Position numbers and translations under genes: made by a program
Notes under the pieces: generated by a model
What the model was told of the DNA's origin: nothing
The model's input: the letters and a program-made list of their open reading frames with translations, nothing else
Database searches by the model: none
Source of the DNA: Candidatus Aenigmatarchaeota archaeon
GTDB lineage: Archaea > Aenigmatarchaeota > Aenigmatarchaeia > PWEA01
Direction of reading: 5' to 3'
NCBI GenBank assembly: GCA_003554845.1
Contig: PWHK01000004.1
Coordinates: 1-37,054 of the forward strand
DNA: 37,054 bases
In this document: positions 1-7,789 of the stretch, one piece after another
Layout: every line of letters starts with the position of its first letter
Position numbering within the stretch: position 1 is the first letter of the stretch

Positions 1-45
1 TCTCCGTTGTCTCCGTTGTCTCCGTTGTCTCCGTTGTCTCCGTTA
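1..45. repeat. 9-bp tandem repeat (tctccgttg, about 5 units) encoding Gly-Asp-Asn on the minus strand
   Basis: tctccgttg x5 read directly; in frame with the partial minus-strand CDS. Confidence 0.9.
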
Positions 46-623
46 CCATCATTACCACAGACGTAGTCAACATAAGCCTTGGTTGCAGCATCATTATCAT
101 CTTCAGGCCAATGTAAAAACACTGCACGATTTCCATAAAAATTTGCATTACCATCGGCTTCGATTCTCAGAGAATCCTCCTCTGTTCCGCCTGGTCTAAA
201 CCTTATATCATTCTCTGCATCGATTCCCATGTTAGTAGTACCCCAGAAAACACTCCCCTCGGGTCCGTATATTCTTCTTGTAGTATCTCCAGAAAGTGTA
301 ATATCTCCAGTTATTACAAAATCACTGTCCCATGTCTCCCATTTTTCTACATAGCTGTCCTCAATATCACCAACTTCTCCGTCCACATAGGCTTTGGTTA
401 CCGCATCCTGATCAGCAGACGGTGATTGTAGATTGATTATCCTATTTTCGTTCATATTCAAGTCTTGTTCTGCGCCCGCACTTAGGTCTATCTCGGAGAC
501 AGGATGACCCTGGGAGGCAGACGGTGCCGAGGCTACCAGAGGAAGAATAAAAGCAAGAAAAACTACCATAGTAAAGGTTGTAATATGTTTCTTTGTTATC
601 TCTATCTCTATCTTTATACTCAT
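1..623 (-). CDS. Secreted/surface protein, C-terminus truncated by the window edge; N-terminal signal peptide, two AxTKAYVD motifs, then a Gly-Asp-Asn repeat
   Basis: Open reading frame read by hand on the minus strand: MSIKIEIEITKKHITTFTMVVFLAFILPLVASAPSASQGHPVSEIDLSAGAEQDLNMNENRIINLQSPSADQDAVTKAYVDGEV...DNDAATKAYVDYVCGNDGNGDNGDNG. Absent from the ORF track because no stop lies inside the window. Confidence 0.75.
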   Translation of the reverse strand, partial: MSIKIEIEITKKHITTFTMVVFLAFILPLVASAPSASQGHPVSEIDLSAGAEQDLNMNENRIINLQSPSADQDAVTKAYVDGEVGDIEDSYVEKWETWDSDFVITGDITLSGDTTRRIYGPEGSVFWGTTNMGIDAENDIRFRPGGTEEDSLRIEADGNANFYGNRAVFLHWPEDDNDAATKAYVDYVCGNDGNGDNGDNGDNGDNG

Positions 624-718
624 TAACATAGTATTTGACTCTTCGGTTTATAAAATTCAACCATTGATATTTCAAACTCTGAACATACCAAAGGTACAAG
701 AAAATAAAAATAAGAGGT

Positions 719-1261
719 TTAGAGGGCGTCAATCTCTTTGAGATCTTCTTCTACCTTCTCTACTGCTTTGTTGACGTCATCTATCGAGCGCCCTCCGGTG
801 CAGACGATCTTCCCTGATCCGAAAAGAAGGAAGGCCGCCTCTGGTTCCTCGATCCTGTAGACCAGGCCCGGGAACTGCTCCGGTTCGTACTCCGCGTTCC
901 TGAGTGTGAAGGCTATTTCGTTGAGTCTTAGCTTTCCATCGAGCTGTGCCGACGCAACTATATTCTGGATTTTTATGTCCTTGACTTCGTCTACGTCAAC
1001 ACCTGCCTCTTTGACACCTTCAAGTACCTTGTCGATTGCTTCCCTTGCGCCTTCAGGAGAGTTTGCTCCTGTACACACGATCTTACCCGAATTAAAGATC
1101 AGTGCTGCAGCGCTCGGATCCTTCATCCTGTAGACTAGACCCGGGAACTGCTCCGGTTCGTACTCGGTACCAGGAAGATGGGCCACTACCTTGTTGAGAG
1201 GTATAGTGGCACTCAGGGTGGCGGATGCCACAACGTTCTCTATCTTAAGCTCTTTGACCAT
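719..1261 (-). CDS. tbp: TATA-box binding protein (TBP)
   Basis: 180 aa with two pseudo-repeats, each with YEPEQFPGLVYR and GKIVCTG motifs. Confidence 0.97.
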   Translation of the reverse strand: MVKELKIENVVASATLSATIPLNKVVAHLPGTEYEPEQFPGLVYRMKDPSAAALIFNSGKIVCTGANSPEGAREAIDKVLEGVKEAGVDVDEVKDIKIQNIVASAQLDGKLRLNEIAFTLRNAEYEPEQFPGLVYRIEEPEAAFLLFGSGKIVCTGGRSIDDVNKAVEKVEEDLKEIDAL

Positions 1262-1369
1262 ATAGAATTCACCTAGTTTTAAACTAGTACCTTACATATT
1301 GTTAACAGGCATTTAAAAAGGTTTTATAAATGGTTGAAATGTTTTTATATCCTGAGATGGAGGTGTAAA

Positions 1370-2140
1370 ATGGGGTATATGTCTGAGGTAATATCTATAG
1401 TTTCTGGAAAGGGTGGTACTGGCAAGACCTTCACAGCTGCAAACCTATCACTTGCCCTCCAGCAGTTCGGCGAACAGGTCGTATGTCTTGACACAGATCT
1501 GGACTCTCCTAACCTGGCCCTTCAACTGGGACACACACCTGAAGACTACACCATGGAGGATATTCTAAAGGGAGAAGTAAGCGAGCTCAAGGCAATAAGC
1601 GTACACGACTCGGGACTTATGTTTGTTCCATCTTCTCTGCATCTGACAGGCGATAGGATATCAGAAGACAGGATGAAAGAGGTCGTTGATAGGTTTTCTG
1701 GATTTGCAGACCGAATGGTCATAGACTCTCCACCTGGATTCAAAGAGGGCTTCTACAGCAGCATGAAGATCTCGGACAGAATGATCGTTGTCACAAACCC
1801 GGAGTTCCAGGCCATACAGGATGTAAAAAAGATAGCAGAGGAGGCCGACAAACACGAAGTAAATATAGAGGGTATAATACTAAATAAGGTCGAAGGAATG
1901 CTCGAAGAGGCAAGCAAGGAAGAAATAGAAAGTACAACCGGTCTGGAGGTAATAAAAACAATACCACACCACAAGGATGTACTGAAAAGTATACACACGA
2001 TGAGACCCCTTGTATCTGATCCACACTCAAAGGTCGGCCATAGTTTCAAGGAGATCGCAGCCAATCTAACAGGCAACCAGTTCAAGTCTCCTTGGTACTC
2101 GGGACTTGTGAGAGGATTCAAGAAAATAACCGGTGTATGA
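1370..2140 (+). CDS. MinD/ParA-family P-loop ATPase
   Basis: VSGKGGTGKT deviant Walker A, LDTDLDSPNLALQLG, VIDSPPG; ggaggtg SD before ATG 1370; short C-terminal helix-like tail (SGLVRGFKKITGV). Confidence 0.9.
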   Translation: MGYMSEVISIVSGKGGTGKTFTAANLSLALQQFGEQVVCLDTDLDSPNLALQLGHTPEDYTMEDILKGEVSELKAISVHDSGLMFVPSSLHLTGDRISEDRMKEVVDRFSGFADRMVIDSPPGFKEGFYSSMKISDRMIVVTNPEFQAIQDVKKIAEEADKHEVNIEGIILNKVEGMLEEASKEEIESTTGLEVIKTIPHHKDVLKSIHTMRPLVSDPHSKVGHSFKEIAANLTGNQFKSPWYSGLVRGFKKITGV

Positions 2141-2141
2141 T

Positions 2142-4139
2142 ATGGAAAAAGACTTTACATTCAGATATCCACAGGAGGAAAACCCTGACTGGGGCCATGC
2201 AAGAAACAGAATGTTTGTTCTGAAGGGAACAGACTCCTGCTGGAGTTCGTCTCTTTTTTCGGTAAGGCTCGGTGAATTCACTCTACCCAACAGAGACTAC
2301 CCACAACAGGGATTCCTTCTGAAGACAGAAGGAGATTATATGAAGTTTCTGGATGCACCCATGTTCAAGATTATGCACAAGGGCGATGCCCTGCATCTGG
2401 AAAGAGAGGACGTTGAGTTGACTCCGTGGAAGGCTACATACAGATATCGATCAAAGAACACAGACTTGAAAGTAACATACTACCTCTCGGATTCTGCAGT
2501 CAAAAACAGAGCAGGAGGCTGGATAAAGTTTGATATAGATTCAAGTCTCGAAGATCTCGATCTGGTTGTATCGCCTGTTGTGGACATAAGAAGGATAGGC
2601 GAGGAAAGTTCACCGATGGACGACTATGAAATAAATACAGGCGAAGGATTTCTCGGGGCATCAAGAGGTGAAAACAAAATAATATTCGGACCATGTGACC
2701 GAACTATGGTCGAAGGGGAGACTGAACAATGGAACTACAAACTTGGAAACGGTTACAGAAAGATGGAGGACGGAAAGGTAGTTTTCAGAAGTGTGGACAA
2801 AAAACCTGTAAAGGTAGGTGCACTTACATACGAAATCACAGGAAACGATACTGTCAAAGTTGCATTCGCCTGCGGAAAGGACATAGACAGAACAGACGTC
2901 GAGTTCTTCGAAAACACAGACATGGAACAGGATAAAAAACACGCCCAGGAGCTCCTCCAGAGATTCAAGCTCCCTGAGGATAAGATGGAAAGGAAGTTTT
3001 TGAAAAGCAGAATACTGGCCCATACAAAGTTTTCTACAAGAGAAGGAGGAATGGAAATTCCAGAGGCAGGAGAGTGGTGGTTCAAGGAAATATGGTTCAG
3101 GGACCTCTTAGAATCACTCTACCATGGAATGGATTTCTACAGAGAAACAAAGGGAGACAACTGGATCAAAAAGATGTTAACATGGACAAGGATATACATA
3201 AAGGACGGGCTTATGGCATCAAAGGTTTCCAAGGACGACCCTGTGTACAACTGTATAGACGGGACATTGCTGTACCTTCTTTGTGCTGCAAAGTTCTATG
3301 AAAAAACAGGTGACAGTACATTTAAGAAAAATATGGAAAAAACCTTCCGTTCCGTCCTGAACAGTCTGGGCGAAGACGACGGACTTGTTAGATGTAGGCC
3401 TGAATACTCGTGGATTGACTCTGTTGTAGACGGAAGGTCAACAAGGATACCCGAAGGATGGAACGTGGACAAGAAGGACTGCTTTCTGCTACCAGAGATA
3501 AACGCCCTTTGGATAAAGGTAAAGGAGGAATACAACAGAATTTACAAAGGACAGGAAAATGTAAAAAAGTCCTGGAACTCATTCAAGGAAACATTCTGGG
3601 ACAGCAAGAGGAACTTCATCCACCATATAGTCTATAATGACGGAGAAGAGGAACTAAAGGACCCCAGGGAGAGCTCTGCGGCAGTTGTATCCCTGGCCCT
3701 TCTAGACGACTATTTTTTTGGGTACGAAATAATCGATGCATGGAAGGTCATAGAAAAAAAGCTCCTCGTTGCAAGAAGGCCTGTTTTCTTCGACGATGGC
3801 TACATACCCTTCGGAATAATCACAAAGAACAGCAAGAAAAAAATATATCTCGGCGATGAACAGTACCACGAAGCAGTTGTCTGGCCCAGAGATAGTCCAT
3901 ATCTATTCAGGATACTTGACAAGATAGGAAGGTACAGCACAAAGAAAAAAATAATGAAAAATATGCTTGACCACCAGATGTCCGAAGGTGCTATATTCTA
4001 CAACCATGAACTCTTTTCCCTTCCAGAGGGAAGAAATCCTTCTGAAACCTCATCATCACAGAATCCTGTTCCTGTGAAAAATCCCGTTCAGTTGTGGTCA
4101 CAGTTTTTAACAGAGGATCTTGAAGTAAAGGAAGGGTGA
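2142..4139 (+). CDS. Glycogen debranching enzyme / amylo-alpha-1,6-glucosidase family
   Basis: About 666 aa; (alpha/alpha)6-type region with EWWFKEIWFRDLLESLYHG, WIDSVVDG...PEINALW, VVWPRDSPYLFRIL. Start lies next to the MinD stop. Confidence 0.8.
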   Translation: MEKDFTFRYPQEENPDWGHARNRMFVLKGTDSCWSSSLFSVRLGEFTLPNRDYPQQGFLLKTEGDYMKFLDAPMFKIMHKGDALHLEREDVELTPWKATYRYRSKNTDLKVTYYLSDSAVKNRAGGWIKFDIDSSLEDLDLVVSPVVDIRRIGEESSPMDDYEINTGEGFLGASRGENKIIFGPCDRTMVEGETEQWNYKLGNGYRKMEDGKVVFRSVDKKPVKVGALTYEITGNDTVKVAFACGKDIDRTDVEFFENTDMEQDKKHAQELLQRFKLPEDKMERKFLKSRILAHTKFSTREGGMEIPEAGEWWFKEIWFRDLLESLYHGMDFYRETKGDNWIKKMLTWTRIYIKDGLMASKVSKDDPVYNCIDGTLLYLLCAAKFYEKTGDSTFKKNMEKTFRSVLNSLGEDDGLVRCRPEYSWIDSVVDGRSTRIPEGWNVDKKDCFLLPEINALWIKVKEEYNRIYKGQENVKKSWNSFKETFWDSKRNFIHHIVYNDGEEELKDPRESSAAVVSLALLDDYFFGYEIIDAWKVIEKKLLVARRPVFFDDGYIPFGIITKNSKKKIYLGDEQYHEAVVWPRDSPYLFRILDKIGRYSTKKKIMKNMLDHQMSEGAIFYNHELFSLPEGRNPSETSSSQNPVPVKNPVQLWSQFLTEDLEVKEG

Positions 4140-4153
4140 TGTAGATCAAAACA

Positions 4154-5674
4154 TTGTTTCTCGTTACAGAACTCTACGAGCCCGCAGGTGGACTCCATAG
4201 ATACACTACAAATCTACTCTCTGCATGGGAAAAAGCTATCAGGAAAGGAAAAACTGATCTTGAGCCCGTGGTCGTATCTGTAAAGGGTTCAGACCAACCA
4301 AAAAAAGATCTGGAGATTGCCGAAGAGTTCTCTGGCTTCATGGAAAAAAACGATGTTAAGGTTTTCAAAGGCGAAAGGGGGAATCGGATGTGTTACTTCC
4401 TGGAGGGGGAAGTACCGAACCTCGAAGAATTCCACTGGAAACTCTGGAACCGTTACGGCATAGACTCAACAAAAACCTCCAAGGGACTTGACTGGTACAA
4501 CGATATACTTTCCGCCTTCTGGTACTGGGTTCCTATATTTGCGGAGTATCTAAGAGAAGAGAAAGGGATGGAGTTCAAATGTATAGATGCCCAGGATTGG
4601 CTTTCTTTTCCAGGTGGATTTTTAACAGGAGAAAGACTTAACCTTCCTGTTGTCTGTAGAATACATTCAGGCGAATACGGAAGAAGCCTCGGCAGTCCCG
4701 ACCAAAAAGATGCACCCATACAGATAGAAACCGCTGCACTGAGCTTCTCGGACTATATACAGGGTGTTTCTATATCAGAGACTATCTTCCAGATAAACCA
4801 TCTAATGCCCATGAAAGAAAGGATGGATGAAGACCTGAGAGAAAGGAGAGGTGAAGAATGGTACAGGTACCAAAATCTCAGAAACGAAAAGATAAAGTCC
4901 TTTCTTCTTTATGAATCAGAATCTGATATGACTCTTCTCAAGGACGTGATAGGCGGCATGCCCAACGGAATAGATCTTGAGGAGTGGAAAGATGTAGGTA
5001 AAGATGATATATCGAAGGGTAAGAAAATGCTTTCAGAACTTCTCCCTGGAAAAGACAAATTCGTATTCTTTATAGGCAGAACTTCATACAGAAAGGGTCT
5101 TGATTTCCTTCTCGAGACGTTTTCAAAATACAGAAATGAATACAATAAAACCGGTCTTGTTGTAGCATCGTCCATGGACTCCGATACATACAAAGAATAT
5201 AAGGGCAAACTGGAGAAGCTCGGTATAGGCGACAACACACGGATACTCAACAGGTGGCTTGAACCCACGGAAAAAAAGAAGCTCATGTGTGCATCTGATG
5301 TAATAGCACTACCGTCGGTATATGAGCCCTTTGGAATAGTTGCCTTGGAAGGCCTTGCAGCCGACTTTGCATGTGAAAGAAACGGAACGACGGGACCGGT
5401 GACAGTTGTTGGTAACACAGGTGGAATGTCCGAGATAATAAAAAGCGGTGTCAATGGTTTCGAGGTCCCTATACACAACTTCGAAATAGATCCTGACATG
5501 CTCCACAGAGCCCTGATAAAGGCACTGGATGAGGATAAAAAGGCCTCTTTGTCAAAGAAGGGCGCCGAAAGGGTACAGGACATATACTTTAGATGGGAGC
5601 ACATACTCGGAAAAATATTTGAAGTCTACGACAAGGCAGAAAAAAACTGGAAGGAAAAGCTCAGATACGTTTAG
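4154..5674 (+). CDS. Glycogen/starch synthase-like glycosyltransferase (GT-B fold); start codon uncertain (TTG 4154 or ATC 4145, with ATG-TAG at 4139-4144)
   Basis: LFLVTELYEPAGGLHRYTTNLL N-terminus, MPNGIDLEEW, FIGRTSYRKGLDFLLE, SVYEPFGIVALEGLA. Confidence 0.85.
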   Translation: MFLVTELYEPAGGLHRYTTNLLSAWEKAIRKGKTDLEPVVVSVKGSDQPKKDLEIAEEFSGFMEKNDVKVFKGERGNRMCYFLEGEVPNLEEFHWKLWNRYGIDSTKTSKGLDWYNDILSAFWYWVPIFAEYLREEKGMEFKCIDAQDWLSFPGGFLTGERLNLPVVCRIHSGEYGRSLGSPDQKDAPIQIETAALSFSDYIQGVSISETIFQINHLMPMKERMDEDLRERRGEEWYRYQNLRNEKIKSFLLYESESDMTLLKDVIGGMPNGIDLEEWKDVGKDDISKGKKMLSELLPGKDKFVFFIGRTSYRKGLDFLLETFSKYRNEYNKTGLVVASSMDSDTYKEYKGKLEKLGIGDNTRILNRWLEPTEKKKLMCASDVIALPSVYEPFGIVALEGLAADFACERNGTTGPVTVVGNTGGMSEIIKSGVNGFEVPIHNFEIDPDMLHRALIKALDEDKKASLSKKGAERVQDIYFRWEHILGKIFEVYDKAEKNWKEKLRYV

Positions 5675-6900
5675 TTCGAAAGATTATCTCTTACTCTCTG
5701 TTTGAAGTCTCGAAGAACTTCTACGAACGAACGGAATGCATCATAGTGGTTGTCAAAGGATGAAAAGTACGAATGCACATCACCGTCGCCCATTCCCTTG
5801 TTGCAGAGATAGTATAGATGATCACTTGTGAGAAGCTTTCTCCATATCTCCAAGAGATGTTCATTTTCCGTCTCCTTGACATAGTCCTCGAGCATCTTAA
5901 GCTCCTCGAAGATATACTGCTGCATCCAATTCCCCAACCATGCACTATCGTCCCTCTCCATATCTGCCCATGACACGGAATCGTACTCAAAGACATCAAA
6001 GGTTCCCTTTGGTTCGTATTTTTCCACAACCTCAGATGGGTTACTGAAATCCGTATTTTCTCTGGCCAGTATCTCACCAGGAAGGCTTCTCAGAAATGAA
6101 AATATCCCGGAATCTGCCCAGTGATGCTCCCCAAAGGTCTCGTAGTCCATTGACAGGTTTACAACTTCGCCCTCGCATGACGAAACCCACTCCGCAAACT
6201 TGTCGGCGGTCAGTGGCCACTTATCCCACCATCTTGCAGAAAATCGGAATGCTATATCATCGGAAAGTCCGTAGTTCTTAGTTATAATGGGTATTGAAGC
6301 GATGTCTTCGGGTGGTCTATAAAGGTAGTTGGGAGATCTCCATCCAAGGACTCTATCTGCACCCTCTGTTATTATTCCTCCGAAACCCATGTCCTCGACG
6401 GACTGTGCTATCTTATTGTTATACAAGGCTTCTGTGTTCGAAAAGACAGTTGGTTCTACTCCAAACTCCTCCTTTACAATATTCCTGTGCATTTCAACCT
6501 GACGTTCAAACTCATCGTGGGCTTCGAATAGGGACGTAAGAGAATGGTGGTACGTCTCTCCAAGTATTTCTACGTTTCCTGTACCGACAAGATCTCTAAA
6601 AGAGTCAAGAACACCGGGATCAAACTCCCTGCACTGTTCTATAAATGTCCCTGTAAGAGAAAAGGCAACCTTGAAGTCCTGGCCTCTTTCCTTTAAGTCC
6701 TCTATGGCCTCTTTTATAACATCGTTAGAAGGGTAGTAACACTTTTTTGCAACTCTGTGGAATATCTCCTTGTCCAGCCCGTTCTTGTCGAAATAATGGT
6801 CGTGGAGTTCGTTGTGTTCCTTGTCGGAACTGTCCAAAAAAGCATGGCTTCTGAGTCTCCATGGCTGGTGCACCTTTAAATATAGACATACCGATGTCAT
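5671..6900 (-). CDS. GH57 family glycoside hydrolase (alpha-amylase type)
   Basis: MTSVCLYLKVHQPWRLR N-terminus, VEILGETYHHSL, FSNTEALYNN, LSMDYETFGEHHW; overlaps the stop of the convergent synthase gene by 4 nt. Confidence 0.88.
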   Translation of the reverse strand: MTSVCLYLKVHQPWRLRSHAFLDSSDKEHNELHDHYFDKNGLDKEIFHRVAKKCYYPSNDVIKEAIEDLKERGQDFKVAFSLTGTFIEQCREFDPGVLDSFRDLVGTGNVEILGETYHHSLTSLFEAHDEFERQVEMHRNIVKEEFGVEPTVFSNTEALYNNKIAQSVEDMGFGGIITEGADRVLGWRSPNYLYRPPEDIASIPIITKNYGLSDDIAFRFSARWWDKWPLTADKFAEWVSSCEGEVVNLSMDYETFGEHHWADSGIFSFLRSLPGEILARENTDFSNPSEVVEKYEPKGTFDVFEYDSVSWADMERDDSAWLGNWMQQYIFEELKMLEDYVKETENEHLLEIWRKLLTSDHLYYLCNKGMGDGDVHSYFSSFDNHYDAFRSFVEVLRDFKQRVRDNLSN

Positions 6901-6924
6901 GAAACTACCACACACTGAACCCCG

Positions 6925-6946
6925 TAGATTCCATCCAGGGAATCTA
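6925..6946. promoter_or_regulatory. Perfect 8-bp inverted repeat (TAGATTCC-ATCCAG-GGAATCTA) in the divergent GH57 / glycosyltransferase promoter
   Basis: Read directly; lies 25 nt upstream of the GH57 start codon. Confidence 0.5.
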
Positions 6947-7015
6947 TCTTGGTTTTAATTTATTTCGTTGCTTTAAATAAGTTTTTTTCCTGAATAAATA
7001 TTTTATAAAGATCTT

Positions 7016-7789
7016 ATGGCCTTTTCAAAGGCACAGAGTAAAGTTTTTAAACAACAATACCGAAGTTTACTTAAACAGTCTAAAACAGTCCCTCGGTCTG
7101 TTTGGATATGTGGGGTATTTCCAATGGATGTGAACTCTGTACTTATGTTGACACAGAAGTACAACGAAGGTGAAAAGCTGACGGAGTACTGCCAGAGACT
7201 TGCATCGTATCTCAAGAATAAAGATATAGAAACACATCTTGTATGCTTCGGAGAAGAGGACAGAGATGAAAGTATAGGGAATCTCAACCTACATGAATTC
7301 TCGTTTAAGATGCACGGTGACAACTACTTCTCGTGGTCTATGCTTCTACAGGCAAGGTTTATGGAAAAAATCGAGGAGATCATAAAGAAAGAGGACATAG
7401 AGATAATACATGCCAACGACTGGCCAACACTACCTGCAAGTCTGACGGCAAGCAAGCTACATGATATTCCATTTGTTGTAACCTACCACTCCATAGAGGA
7501 AGAAAGAGGGATGGACAACCCACACTCACACCAGATATCCGATCTCGAGTGGGAGGGAATAGAAGAAGCGTCCTTCATAGTAGTCCACAGGGATAAAACT
7601 GCGGAGGCCATGGAAGTATACGACCTACCCGAAAAGAAAGTTAAACTCCTCGCAGGAGAAGACTGGGAAAAGGACGTTTTGGATCTGTACACGAGATCCG
7701 TAGAGGTAAAAACAAACCTTAAAAATATGGAAAACGGAGCCAAGGAAAATGAAAATTTTGATGCTTACGTGGGAGTATCCTCCCAATAA
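7016..7789 (+). CDS. Standalone N-terminal half of a GT4/GT5-like glycosyltransferase (no donor-binding C-terminal domain)
   Basis: 257 aa; EIIHANDWPTLPASLTA...VVTYHSIEEE...SDLEWEGIEEA is collinear with the next gene's DIIHAHDWSAVTAAASLK...ITTLHSLERS...NDLEWYGAYEA, then ends. Confidence 0.7.
   Translation: MAFSKAQSKVFKQQYRSLLKQSKTVPRSVWICGVFPMDVNSVLMLTQKYNEGEKLTEYCQRLASYLKNKDIETHLVCFGEEDRDESIGNLNLHEFSFKMHGDNYFSWSMLLQARFMEKIEEIIKKEDIEIIHANDWPTLPASLTASKLHDIPFVVTYHSIEEERGMDNPHSHQISDLEWEGIEEASFIVVHRDKTAEAMEVYDLPEKKVKLLAGEDWEKDVLDLYTRSVEVKTNLKNMENGAKENENFDAYVGVSSQ

Noticed and set aside
1-45. CRISPR-like or satellite array at the left end
   Set aside because: The 9-bp unit has no spacers and translates in frame as GDN repeats.
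442-732. Minus-strand ORF 442..732 from the supplied track
   Set aside because: Out of frame with the signal-peptide-bearing CDS that runs to the window edge; composition not protein-like.
4139-4156. Reassigned TAG (e.g. pyrrolysine) explaining the synthase start
   Set aside because: TAG terminates many other genes in the window (for example gatB, SHMT-adjacent and ferredoxin genes), so reassignment is unlikely.
4909-5604. Long antisense ORFs opposite glycogen, PEP synthase and FtsZ genes (e.g. 4909..5604, 12865..13446, 13468..14151, 23541..24074)
   Set aside because: Low-complexity Ser/Leu/Phe-rich shadow translations of well-supported genes on the other strand.
5671-5674. Four-nt tail-to-tail overlap of synthase and GH57 stops (also MetAP/Lhr at 17660-17663)
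   Set aside because: Ordinary in compact genomes; no functional claim.
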